Origin: Botryotinia globosa
Lineage: Eukaryota; Ascomycota; Leotiomycetes; Helotiales; Sclerotiniaceae
DNA: 64,000 bases
Direction of reading: 5' to 3'
NCBI GenBank assembly: GCA_014898425.1
Contig: RCSZ01000005.1
Coordinates: forward strand, 2,660,155 to 2,724,154
Part shown: piece after piece, positions 51,405 through 62,009 of the stretch
How positions within the stretch are numbered: the first letter of the stretch is position 1
Layout: each line of letters begins with the position of its first letter
Translations under genes and position numbers: made by a program
Notes under the pieces: model-generated
The model's input: only the letters and a program-made list of their open reading frames with translations
Told to the model about the DNA's origin: nothing
Database searches by the model: none

Positions 51405-53380
51405 AACATTTGTCTTCTCTTCAAAATTCGCTCGAAGATCTTCCTGACGTAAGTCGGTAGCGGTCATAGATTTCTTCCAATGCAATAAGACTTTTTCCCC
51501 AGTGAATAACTCATCGATTTGCTCCAGAGTCAGGTTTTTGGTCTCAGGATAAAAGAAGTAGATGAGTGGAAGGAAGCAAGCGTTGAAGACTATATGCTGT
51601 ATCAGAGGGCAACGTTCAATTTGTGTGGAAGGTGACTACATACCAGCAAAATATATGTACGTCTTCCACTTGATACTATTGATGCTGACAGGTGTAATCT
51701 CAACTACTAGGAAGGTAAAAATCCAATTTGATGCGCTAGCCAGTGAAGCTGCGGGAGTTCGAATCGCCAAAGGTGCATACTCGGCAGGTACTGATACGAT
51801 TAGCATTGGCGTTATAATTGGGCCTGGTAGACTTACGAAGCCATGGGATGGCCAAAAGGCCCACCGCGAAAAAAAAGTTGAAGAGGAAGAGCATTACAGT
51901 TGCGACATAGCCTGCGCTCGTCGATCCATTAGAGATTGTGCCAGCTAATATTGCCATGCAAACCGCCTGTCCTGCTGCGGCAAACAACATGAGTTTTCTT
52001 CGGCCGAGACTGGAAAATTTAGTATTTTCCACCCGTGTAAGTGTGATCTAGGGAGTCTTACCGGTCAATCAACCAGATGGGTATTAAAGACGAGAGGAAA
52101 TAGGCGACTCCGTTGAAACCAGAAAGCAGTAAAGAGATACTGTGCGATAAGCCGACCGACGTCTCGAAGATTACAGGGGCATACTTCATGTTGTCAGCCA
52201 AGGAGCGACCGAGCGAGCGAAACAATCTGGGGACTTACATAAGTGATAAGATTGATGCCACTCAGCTGTTGCATAAACTGGCTACCGATACCCAATAGAG
52301 TACGGTAAAGGAACCTCTGGGGACCGTTCTTCAGAAGAGCTCTTTTTCCGCCAGACCCCTCGGTCGCAGCTCGCTCCTCGTAGATTGCGTGTTGAATCTC
52401 GGCCATTTCCTGACGAATCACCGCGTCCGAGGGCCCAATTGAATTTGCGTTGAGTTCAAGAGTCCAAAGGATGTGTCTGGCTTCCTCGTGTTTATCATGT
52501 GCAAGAAGCTGCAGCCATTAGCTAAGTTAGTTAGCAAGAAGAGAGGACGAAAGCTACACACCCATCGCGGGCTCTCTGGGAGCACAAGAATCCCTGCGAG
52601 AGTGACAACAGCAAACACAATTTGTAGAGCAAGTGGCACTCGAAATTGAGCGGCACTATTCACAAAACTGAATCCATAGTCCACCCAGTATGCCATCATT
52701 ACACCACTGGGATACATCAGCGACTTTTCTCAGAGGATCTCATCCCAACCTACAATATGTTGATCGCGAGTTCCACGGCAAGACCCTTCCCTCTCTTGTG
52801 AGCCTTCATTAATTCGGCATGCCATACTGGAATGGTGCTTGTGTTCATCCCATTCCCCAGCCCCGCTACGATCCGGCCTACGATCAGGTGAGGAATAGTG
52901 TTTGCAGAGGCTTGGAGAGCAGCACCGATTGAGAGCACGACGCAGCCAACCATTATGCACTTCCTTCGACCCAGCCTTTCGCCGAAGAGGAAGCAGAATA
53001 ATGAACCGAAGAAACAACCCTAACGACATAAGTATGAGCTCGACGACTGTGGTGTGGGGTAGCCTTACGATTTCATATATGGCAACACTATTCATGTAAG
53101 TATAAAGTATTTAAAGCTAACAGTGATATGACTTACACAGTTCCCTGAAGTGACGAACTGCCTTTACCAGTAGGTGTTGTGTCAATCTCTGGGAATTGAC
53201 GGGTAAAAGCATTTCCCGTGAGAAGTCCACTCATTACACCTTGATCGTATCCAAATCTTGCGGAATCGTTAGAAATTGAGTATCTTGAAGGGACGTTGTT
53301 GGTGATACTCACAGGAGAAATCCGCTTCCAGCAGTCGCCGTGATAGCCCACGACAGAGGGGCACCCGTTTGAATCGTCAT
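51405..53380 (-). CDS. MFS sugar/polyol transporter
   Basis: Plasma-membrane sugar porter of the major facilitator superfamily, expected to have 12 helices. Ten exons: 53380-53313, 53256-53137, 53087-53069, 53019-52754, 52706-52562, 52508-52239, 52183-52062, 52009-51837, 51790-51644, 51589-51405. They give 504 aa with all phases matching. Sugar-porter motifs in order: FGYDQG (24-29) at helix 1; GERLGRRK between helices 2 and 3; RIVAGLGNGM; LPESPRW before the central loop; QQLSGINLITYYAPVIFE at helix 7; IDRLGRRK; and PETKNLTLEQIDELF after helix 12. The usual YPAE motif reads LPAE here. Whether it carries a hexose, pentose or polyol cannot be told. Same strand as the regulator; adjacent to a decayed ketose kinase. 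Confidence 0.92.
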
Positions 53381-53739
53381 CTTCGCTGTGCTTAACGGGG
53401 TAGATAGAAACGCAGCTTCAAATCTTGAATGATTACCTGTATTCCGATTCAATCTGAAGACTTAGGGTTGGTGGACGAATGAAGGTCTTATACACAATAA
53501 TCTCACTGAGCTTTGCCTCCTTCCAAGAGCCAAATTTCAACACTGTGGGGTCGCATCCTGGGGCCCCATTCCCAATGTTTAGCGAGCCTGCAAGCCGGAG
53601 AAACTGAGAGAGACTAGTAAAACGCTTTGCGGGGAGCAAGGTTCTACATTGAGTAGTCACAAGATAATGTCAGATATCTAAAAGAGGAAGTTTTAGGCAC
53701 CCAGGTGACTAGGATGGCCCCTGTCGAGCGCGCCATTCA
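53381..53739. promoter_or_regulatory. Upstream region of the transporter
   Basis: About 360 bp that should include the transporter promoter. A minus-strand frame at 53433-53660 has no recognisable feature. The right part may still contain worn sequence of the kinase pseudogene that becomes visible at 53740. Confidence 0.4.
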
Positions 53740-54241
53740 GGGCTCCACTACAAACTGTTGCCCTGCCTGGAACCACCGTTGGCGCTATGGTTTTGGACAA
53801 GATCGTGAGACATAATGCCCAGAATATCGAACTGATCTATTGTGGTTTCAATTCAAGCCTGTTTTATCTCCCTTGGAACAGATGTACCTGGAACCCTTCA
53901 CCATGCGCAAGGCACAGGGCTAGATCGGAAGACCTGCTTCGCTGGAAAACCAAGGGACGGAAAGATAGTCGCGTTTTGATGCCCATTGAAAAACGTCCTC
54001 ATACCGTTTATTGAGACTTACTCATACTGAAAATCTGGACTTCAGCGCGGCAGTAGTGGCGGCGAGGAAGGGTGCTGATATCACAAGAAAATTGGATGCT
54101 GTAATGGGGAGAGCGAGTTATGTCGGGAAGGATAATCATCAGATCGAGGAAGCTGGAATGTGAGTGCCGGATCTTGGTGCTGTGGGGGTATGTAGTGTTC
54201 TACAGGGTATCGGACGAGCGCTGCGAGAGTTTTCAGCGTGA
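53740..54241 (+). pseudogene. Decayed dihydroxyacetone-kinase-family gene (C-terminal DhaL part)
   Basis: DAK-family kinases phosphorylate dihydroxyacetone or related ketoses such as erythrulose. Fragments of the C-terminal DhaL domain are readable in order. FIETYS lies at about 54015-54035 in one frame. RKGADITRKLDAVMGRASYV (about 54070-54130) lies in another. After a TGA stop comes VPDLGAVGVCSVLQGI (about 54164-54210). The family pattern is ...GRASYV...PDPGA...LRGI. The FIETYS piece ends in a stop in its own frame and needs a frameshift to join the next. A further upstream stretch, LPGTTVGAMVLDKIVRHNAQ (from about 53760), is open but unassigned. The N-terminal DhaK domain with its substrate-binding histidine is not seen. 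The gene is non-functional. Confidence 0.7.
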
Positions 54242-54795
54242 TAATATGTGTTTTTTCTTTCGGGCTCGTATCATACAGTCCTCGTGACTAATTGAACCAA
54301 AATTGATATCTACGATTTTAAATATAGTCAATATTTTATCAGCAGGTCTTTACCCTTTATCAAAAATTTATGTTTGTTCCTAGTAGTCCTATCGATACCA
54401 TCATCGTAATCTGCTGGGCACAGTCGAATTGTCACTTTGTACTGCCCCATGCAGCTCCACCTCACCAAGCTAGAGCGCCCAGTAACTGGACTCACGAGGG
54501 CCGTAGCAGTTCGATCGCTGATCATGGCAGCCATCAAGGCCTTCGTTAGACTCAACAAGCTTTCAGTCCTCCCTACAGCCCTTTCAGAGCAGCTTGGGTG
54601 GTTGTTTAGGAAATAATACCCTGGGCTCTAAACGCTGCTTGTACACCCATCGTCTTCATTTCCGATATTTTCTTACAGTTGCTTACGAAATGTACATTGA
54701 CACACAACCCTCCAAATCTTCTTGTCCATATACGCAGCTTTAATGTAATTTATTTATTCAATTAATCTGATAATACAGCCAATAGCAAAGAAAAA
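54242..54795. other. Intergenic region between the kinase remnant and the SDR
   Basis: About 550 bp. The right 100 bp should be the SDR 3' UTR. A minus-strand frame at 54328-54558 shows no domain. No repeat recognised. Confidence 0.4.
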
Positions 54796-55747
54796 TCATG
54801 CGGAAGCACAATGTCCCCCGTCGACTCTAAGATCTGCACCAGTCATCCATGAGCTACCATCAGCAAGTAAAAATACAGCGGGGGCCTTAAAATCCTCAGG
54901 TACCCCAAGTCGACCCAACAAAGCACCTGCCATCCATGTCTTCTCCACCTCTGGCTCAGCAGCGAGAAGTCCGTCCGTCATCGCTGTCCTGATGTACTGA
55001 GGCATGGTCAGAGATAAATTCGAAAGATGGTCAGAAAACCTACGCCTGGAGATAGAGTGTTTACTCTGATTCCATGAACACCCCATTCCTGAGCAACAGA
55101 TCTACACATCTGTTGCACAGCTGCCTTCGAAGTGTTGTATGCAGTACACGTCAAACTCTACAAGATTGTGATTAGTATGCCTTGATGGTCGCTAATTGAG
55201 CAGCTCATACCCTATTTGCGACTTGACCCGACATAGATGCAATCATAATCACGCTCCCCTTCGTCCCCTCAGCCATGAAGATCCTAGCCGAATGTTTGAC
55301 GGTCAAGAAAGTCCCGGTTACATTGACATCCATGACCCGTCTGAAGCCATCGACCGGATATTCCACTGCAGGTATTTTTTGCTGGATGCCGGCGCAGGCA
55401 ATGATCCCTTGAAACGGAGCACCAAGATTAGAGCCGTTATATGCGATAAGATCTAGAGTAGCTGAAATTTTATCTTCGAGAATGATATCGCATTGGTGGT
55501 ATGATACGGTGAGATTGGCTGATTTCGCGATGGTTTGGAGAGATTTCCATTCAAGTTCAGATGGTGAGGGAAGAATATCGATGCATGCTACATGGCCGCC
55601 AGCCTCAAGTACAGCAGCTGCGAGTATAATCCCCAAACCTCTCCCTGCTCCCGTTATGGCTATCGTGCGCCCTGCAAGGGAGAAGAGAGGATTTGTAGGC
55701 CTTAACCCCGGCAAGGGGAGAACATTTGGCTCATCTACACTGCCCAT
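54796..55747 (-). CDS. Short-chain dehydrogenase/reductase, polyol or sorbose reductase type
   Basis: Classical SDR that oxidises or reduces a sugar alcohol/ketose pair with NAD(P). Exons 55747-55211, 55157-55044 and 54996-54796 with introns of 53 and 47 bp give 283 aa. The nucleotide-binding TGAGRGLG is at 32-39. The following acidic residue in ACID (after the second strand) hints at NAD preference. CAG in IIACAGI (NAG-equivalent), catalytic Tyr186 and Lys190 in YNTSK, and the SPGYIRT substrate loop follow. The late GRLGVPEDFKAPAVFLLADG and GADLRVDGGH fit the L-sorbose reductase/arabinitol dehydrogenase-like subgroup. It is divergent from the dihydroxyacetone synthase across 671 bp. All catalytic residues are present. 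Exact substrate unknown. Confidence 0.9.
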
Positions 55748-56418
55748 CTTGAAGAAGTAATGCTATAGAGTCTGATAAAAGTAGGAGTAAAACGAAGATA
55801 TATCTTATTTCACGACCAAGCAAAGAAGTTTTGGCGGATGAGAAGCAAGTATGGCAAGGAGATTCCATTCTTGAAGATGCGTTCAAATAACTCGATTGTG
55901 CGTAGCGGGTATTGAATTCTAATTCTACATAACCTCAAGAGAGACTTCCGTTAATTCGATCTTGAAAATGCCTATGACTTCCTCTTACGCTCATAAAATT
56001 GAGCTAGAAACGATACGAGAGTCTGATTGTCGTAGGACTTCCGGAAGAGGAAACTGGAAGCACCCAGAAAAGTGGAGCATTGAGTGGATAATGCTCTTCC
56101 TTGTTTTATTTCCGCTTTAGGTGAAAATCTAGCGTCGCCAGTCACTTTTTTGTAGCAAAAGAGCAATACCAACCTTGATACGCCAGAGTTCAAGAAGGGT
56201 TGAGAGTACCAACCGGGAGCTGATGGCGGGAGGCCATTCAGAAATAGCTGACCGAGATGTTTTGCCTATCGGGGCAATTATAAGCACTTTCAAGGGGATT
56301 TGGTCGATATCGATGAGCGGGCAAAGAGCTGAGATGAGGTTTATATAATTGTTTTCGCCTGCTCATTCTCTGTAGCAATCGCTACACCTGACTTCCTTCG
56401 ATAAAAATTCTCCATCAC
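55748..56418. promoter_or_regulatory. Divergent promoter region of SDR and dihydroxyacetone synthase
   Basis: 671 bp shared by two divergent metabolic genes. The sequence just before 56419 is C/T-rich, as is usual. A frame at 55972-56193 (minus) has no support. I could not pick out a convincing Zn2Cys6 site (inverted or direct CGG triplets). Confidence 0.45.
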
Positions 56419-58707
56419 ATGCTCTCCTCAGCCGTCGAAACGCCGTCGCCTACGGATTTCAAAATGCAGCTTTCTCCCAAATCTGGAGTCCCCGACGAGC
56501 TTGCCCATGTCAAATTCGAAGGAGCCGAGCTAAACGGCCGTATTTTAAACACATTCAGATGTCTCATCGCAGATCTCTGTGAACAATTCAAAGGTGGCCA
56601 CCCTGGAAGTGCTATGGGAATGGCAGCAATTGGAGTCGCTCTGTGGAAATATGTAATGAAATATACGCCAGAGAATCCAAAGTTCTTCAATCGAGACCGA
56701 TTCGTTCTCTCCAACGGTAGGCAGTGATCCCGATTATTGAGTGCTTCCAAATTTCAGGGGATGAGGAATAGACGATCATGGCACTTCTCTGTACTGACTT
56801 TCGAAGGTCACACATGTCTCTTTCAATATACTTTTCTACATCTTGTCGGATATAAGAACATGAATTTTGAACAACTCACATCCTACCATTCCGCAAGAAC
56901 GGACTCGATTTGCCCGGGACATCCAGAAATCGAACATGATGGAATCGAGGTTACCACAGGACCTCTGGGCCAAGGAATTGCAAATGCAGTTGGGCTAGCA
57001 ATGGCTACAAAACATCTGGCAGCTACATACAACAAAACAAATTACCCAATAGTGGATAACATGACCTGGTGTATGATTGGTGATGCTTGTCTACAGGAGG
57101 GAGTTGCGCTGGAGGCTATTTCTTTAGCTGGTCACTGGAGGCTCGATAATTTGGCAGTGATCTACGACAACAATCAGGTTACATGCGATGGCTCCGTGGA
57201 TCTATGCAACAACGAAGATGTCAATGCGAAAATGATTGCTTGTGGATGGAATGTGATTGATGTACTCGATGGCAATTACGATATCGAGGCAATAGTTCGA
57301 GCACTTATGGCAGCACGAAATAACAAGGATAAACCTACTTTTATCAACATTCGGACGATCATCGGGATTGGCAGTCAGTCGGCCGGCGACGCCAAAGCAC
57401 ATGGGGCTGCTTTTGGTGCGGAAGATGTTGCAAATATCAAGCGGACGTTCTGTATGGATGAGAGAAAGCATTTCCAAGTATCGGACGAGGTGTATGCTTT
57501 TTTCCGGGACTCGAAGCCGCGAGGAAGACAGATCGAGACCGACTGGAATCAATTGCTAAAATCATATGCAACCACTCACCCAGTACTATACGAAGAACTC
57601 ATACTTCGTGTAGGAGGGAAGCTGACGGATGATTGGGCCAAGTTTGTTCCTGCCAAGGCAGACTTTCCTACTAGCCCAACGCCATCGAGAAAGTCATCTG
57701 GGCTAGTTTGCAACCCTCTCGCGGAGAACATCAAGAGTTTCATGGTGGGAACAGCTGATCTATCACCTTCCGTAAACTTGATGTGGAAAGGAAAGGTGGA
57801 TTTCCAGCATCCAGGTCTGAATACCTCGTGTGGTATTAATGGAGATTATTCCGGACGATATATTCATTGGGGAATCCGAGAGCATGCAATGGCTTCGATA
57901 TCTAACGGTCTAGCAGCATTTAACAAGGGAACTATCGTTCCTGTCACTTCCTCATTCTTCATGTTCTACATCTACGCTGCACCAGGAATCCGAATGGGTG
58001 CCCTTCAAGGGCTGCAGCAGATTCATATCGCAACACACGATTCCATCGGTACAGGAGAAGATGGGCCAACACATCAGCCCATTGCGCTGGCAAGTCTTTA
58101 TCGCGCCATGCCAAATATCCTATACATTCGACCTGCCGATAGTGAGGAGACGGCTGGTGCATATATCGCTGCGCTAGCCGCCACCAGCACTCCTAGCATC
58201 ATCTCCCTCTCGCGACAGAACCTCGAGCAATATCCGCAGTACTCATCACGTGAGGGTGTCCAGAAAGGTGCCTATGTTTTCATCGAGAAAGAGGAAGCCG
58301 ACGTGACCTTGATTGGTATTGGTGCCGAAATGGTATTCGCAGTGAAAACAGCAAGTCTCCTGGAGAGTGAGTTCGGCTTGAGGGTGCGGGTCATTAGCTT
58401 TCCATGCCAGAGACTCTTCGACAAGCAATCTTTGGAGTACAAGCGGCAAGTCTTACGGTATAGAAGTCAGACACCACGTGTTGTGATTGAAGCTTATGCT
58501 GTCAATGGCTGGGAGAGGTATGCTGATTCTGGCTATTCAATGTCTTCATTTGGACACTCGCTACCTGGGGCGGACGCGTACAAATATTTTGGGTTCGATG
58601 AGAAGGTCATCGCACCTAAAGTTTTCGAGTTGGTGGAGGACGTGAGAAAGAATGGTATTAACACCTTGAGAGGGGAGTTCAGAGATCTAAATGTTAGAAG
58701 TCATTAA
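56419..58707 (+). CDS. Dihydroxyacetone synthase (transketolase family)
   Basis: Thiamine-diphosphate enzyme that moves a two-carbon ketol group. In methylotrophic yeasts the relatives join formaldehyde to xylulose 5-phosphate to give dihydroxyacetone and glyceraldehyde 3-phosphate. Exons 56419-56716 and 56807-58707 with a 90-bp intron give 732 aa. Motifs: GGHPGSAMGM near the N-terminus; SYHSARTDSICPGHPEIEHD; VTTGPLGQG; GDACLQEG (191-198) with NLAVIYDNNQ, the cofactor site; later DLSPS, GIREHAMASI, HDSIGTGEDGPTHQP and RPADSEET. CPGHPEIE...VEVTTGP-like spacing and AATYNK follow dihydroxyacetone synthase more than ordinary transketolase. The C-terminus NVRSH lacks a peroxisomal SKL-type signal. 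Met16 is an alternative start. It appears intact. Confidence 0.9.
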
Positions 58708-58930
58708 TATTTTCAATAATCACTATTTTCCTGTATAATGAATAGTATAAAGATCAAATATAAGATTAAAGTTAGGAAAAAGTATTGGAAAAAGAAATGA
58801 ATTAAATAATGTATTCGATATATTTTGATTTAATAAATTTCATAATATTATTTTTATTATTATAGAAATATTAAAGAAGTTAGCAAAGTAAAAAAATCTA
58901 ATAATATAAGGAATTTTTATGTTACTAGAG
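58708..58930. other. AT-rich transition downstream of the synthase
   Basis: The last gene toward the telomere ends at 58707. From here composition shifts to AT-rich repeats, and no further gene is seen to the chromosome end. Confidence 0.6.
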
Positions 58931-59925
58931 ATTTTATTGTCTAACTATTATTCCGAGGATTTTATTAGTGGTTAGTATTAGTGGTGATTACAACCCTAAG
59001 GGGGGTGGTAATCCAATCAAAAATACTTCAATTGGTTATCACTTTTTCTGGCTTCAATTTAGGGCTTTTTGAATATTTGAAAAAAGAAATTAATAAAAAT
59101 TCAATTGAATTTTCTATATATGAAATTAGAATTCGAAAAGCTTTTATATTAGGCTTTTTGTATTGAATTGAAATAACTTTAATTTTGAAGAGGTTGAAAA
59201 AAAGTAACTAACTATTATTCCGAGGATTTTATTGGTGGTCAGTATTAGTGGTGATTCCAACCCTAAGGGGGGTGGTGATTTAGTTAAAAACGCTCCAATT
59301 GGTTACTACCTCTCTTGGCTTCAATTTAGGGCTTTTCGAAAATCTGAAAAAAGAAATGAATAAAGATTCAATTGAATTTTTTATATATAAACTTAGAATT
59401 TCGAAATCTTTTATATTAAAGCTTTTATATTGAATTGAAATAACCCTAATTTTGAAAAGATTAAAAAAAAAGCTATAGTAATTTTTAAAGATAAAGAGGT
59501 GGTGACCAGTGAAAAAGCATTAAAAGTCATCAATTGATTACCACCTCTCCTGGTTTCAATTTAGAGTTTTTTTGAAATTTAAAAAAAGAAATAAATAAAA
59601 ATTCAATTGAATAATAATTATTCAAAATTAGATTTAGAAAAGCCCTTTTATTAGAGTTTCTATATTGAATTGAAATAACCCTAATTTTGAAGAGATTGAA
59701 AAAGCTATAGTAATTTATGAAAAACAAGGAGGTAGTAACCAGCGAAAAAGCATTAAAAGTCATCAATTGGTCACCACCTCTCCTGGCTTTAATTTAGGGC
59801 TTTTCGAAAATCTAAAAAAAGAAATTAATAGAAATTCAATTGAATTTTCTATATACGAAATTAGAATTCGAAAAGCTTTTATATTAGGCTTTCTATATCG
59901 AATTGAAATAACCCTAACACCCTAC
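58931..59925 (+). repeat. Subtelomeric tandem repeat, four units of about 235-270 bp
   Basis: The landmark TTCAATTTAGGGCTTTT recurs at about 59054, 59320, 59556 and 59789 (with small changes). CATATT-type ends and TTGAATTGAAATAACCCTAA close each unit. Units 1 and 2 share CTATTATTCCGAGGATTTTA and AACCCTAAGGGGGGTGGT. Units 3 and 4 share GAAAAAGCATTAAAAGTCAT. Short frames here (58981-59166, 59530-59766) are repeat artefacts. Confidence 0.85.
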
Positions 59926-60604
59926 TAACTGGTATCACTAGTTTTACTGGTATTACAAAATATTTAGGGTTTTTAGGGTTAAATATATATATATATATAT
60001 ATATTTAAAATCTAGAAAAAATTTGGGATTTAATAGTGTTTTTACTTTTTTGCTAGCGTTATTCCTTATTAAATTCTATTTTTAGAATTTTAACTGATAT
60101 TACAGAATATTCCGCTTAATATTAGAGCTAGCTTATTAAAACCAACTTTTTTAAACTTTTCAAAAAAAACTGAATTGATTGATATAATTCTTATCCAAAT
60201 CAGGCTTAGTTCGTTTTTGACTTAGAAAAATACGATTTCCTTTATTTTTATGAAATCTTCAATCTAATATAAAAGCTTAAATATTAGAAATTTCGAAAAA
60301 TGTATAATATATTACTATAAATAGAATTTAAAACTGAATATTTTGGTGTACTTTTTATTATAAATATATACAATTTCATTTTTTATTTTCTAATTTTACT
60401 AGTATCACTAAAATCCAACTGGTATTACAAAATATCTTACGTAATAATGGAGCTAGCAATATAAGAATAGTATTTTTGAAATCTTTGAAGAACTTCGAAC
60501 TATATAGCGTTTTTAAATTTTTCAAAAGCTTAAATTTGATAATTGAATATGAAATCACGTGATATTCACGTGATATCATTCCGAATCCGAATCTCGTAAA
60601 AATA

Positions 60605-60803
60605 ATATTAGTAATATTAGTAATATTAGTATTATTAGTATTATTAGTATTATTAGTATTATTAGTATTATTAGTATTATTAGTATTATTAGTATTATTA
60701 GTATTATTAGTATTATTAGTATTATTAGTATTATTAGTATTATTAGTATTATTAGTATTATTAGTATTATTAGTATTATTAGTATTATTAGTATTATTAG
60801 TAT
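60605..60803 (+). repeat. 9-bp microsatellite (AGTATTATT)n
   Basis: About 22 near-perfect units. The long minus-strand frame here is an Ile-Ile-Leu artefact. The equivalent site in copy 2 (about 62700-62740) has only a few AAT-type units, so the array expanded in copy 1 or shrank in copy 2. Confidence 0.9.
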
Positions 60804-61149
60804 AATCATTTTTAATATTTATTATTATTATTAAAAAGAAAAAGAAAATAATAAATATTAATGAATAAAAATAAGAATTAAAATAAGAATATTAATAAGA
60901 ATATTAATAAGAAAATACTAAGAAAAAGAATATTAATAAGAAAATTATTAATAAAAATAAGAATACTAATAAGAAAATCAATAAGAAGAAGAAAAATAAT
61001 AATAATAAAAATAATAATAATAAGAAAAAGAAAAATAAGAAGAATAAATATAAAAATCATATAAAGAAAAAGAATATAAAAAAACAAATTATTAATAAAA
61101 ATATTGATAAGAATATCGAAAAGAATAATAATAAGAAAAATAAAAATGA

Positions 61150-61230
61150 ATAAATAAGAAGAATATAAATAAGAAGAATATAAATAAGAAGAATATAAAT
61201 AAGAAGAATATAAATAAGAAGAATATAAAA
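61150..61230 (+). repeat. 15-bp tandem repeat (AAATAAGAAGAATAT)n
   Basis: About five units within the A/G-rich middle of copy 1. No coding meaning. Confidence 0.8.
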
Positions 61231-62009
61231 TAATAAGTTATTATTAAAAATATTAATAATAATAATAAGAAGAATTTCAATAGGAATATTAATTATAGAA
61301 AGAATAAGAATATAAAGAATATAAAGAAAAAGAATAAGAATATAAAGAATACTAATAAGTAGAATATAAATTATAAGAATATTAATAAGAATATTAATAA
61401 GAATATTAATTATAATTAGAATATAGATAATGAGAATAAGAAAAATGAGAATATAGAGAATATAAAGAATATAAATAAGAAAAACAAGAATAAGAAGAAT
61501 AAGAATAATAAAGAAAAGAAAAATAATGATAAGAATTAGAATAATATTAATAATAATATTAATAAGAATACGAAGAAAAATATAAATAAGAAAAATGTTA
61601 AAAAAATTAAAAATAATATTAATAATAATAAGAAAATAATTAATAAAAATATTATTAATAATAACTTATTCATTAGAAATTTAGAAAATATAATTATTAT
61701 GAAAAGGAAAAAAAAGAATTAAATAGAAATATTAGAATAAATTTAAAGAAATAAAAGAAAATAAAATCAAAGAAGAAATAAATTAAGTTTATTTAGGAAG
61801 ATAGATTTATTTTTAAAAAAAGGGAGGTGGATTGAAATTTGAAAGGAGGAAGGAAGATAAACTAAGTTTATTTAGAAAAACAGATTTATTTTCAGAAAAA
61901 GGAAGGCAAATGAATTAAGCTTATTTAAGAAGGTATATTTATTTTCAAAAAAGAAAGGCAGATTGAAATCTGAAAGTAGAAAGGCAGAAAAAAATCTGGA
62001 GGGTAATTT

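Larger units (their letters stand above)
59926..62009 (+). repeat. Subtelomeric long repeat, copy 1 (about 2.1 kb)
   Basis: It begins CACCCTACTAACTGGTATCA and contains an (ATAT) tract, a 9-bp microsatellite, an A-rich AAGAATATT-rich middle and a purine-rich end (GGGAGGTGGATTGAAATTTG). The same order returns in copy 2 at 62010. Copy 1 keeps more C in its first kilobase. Confidence 0.85.

Noticed and set aside
53433..53660. 75-aa minus-strand frame upstream of the transporter
   Set aside because: No recognisable features; it lies where the promoter should be.
58931..59925. CRISPR-like regular repeats
   Set aside because: Units are about 240 bp and contiguous with no unique spacers, in a eukaryotic chromosome.
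60576..61280. Several minus-strand frames rich in I, L and F
   Set aside because: They are created by 9-bp and 15-bp tandem repeats in subtelomeric A/G-rich DNA.
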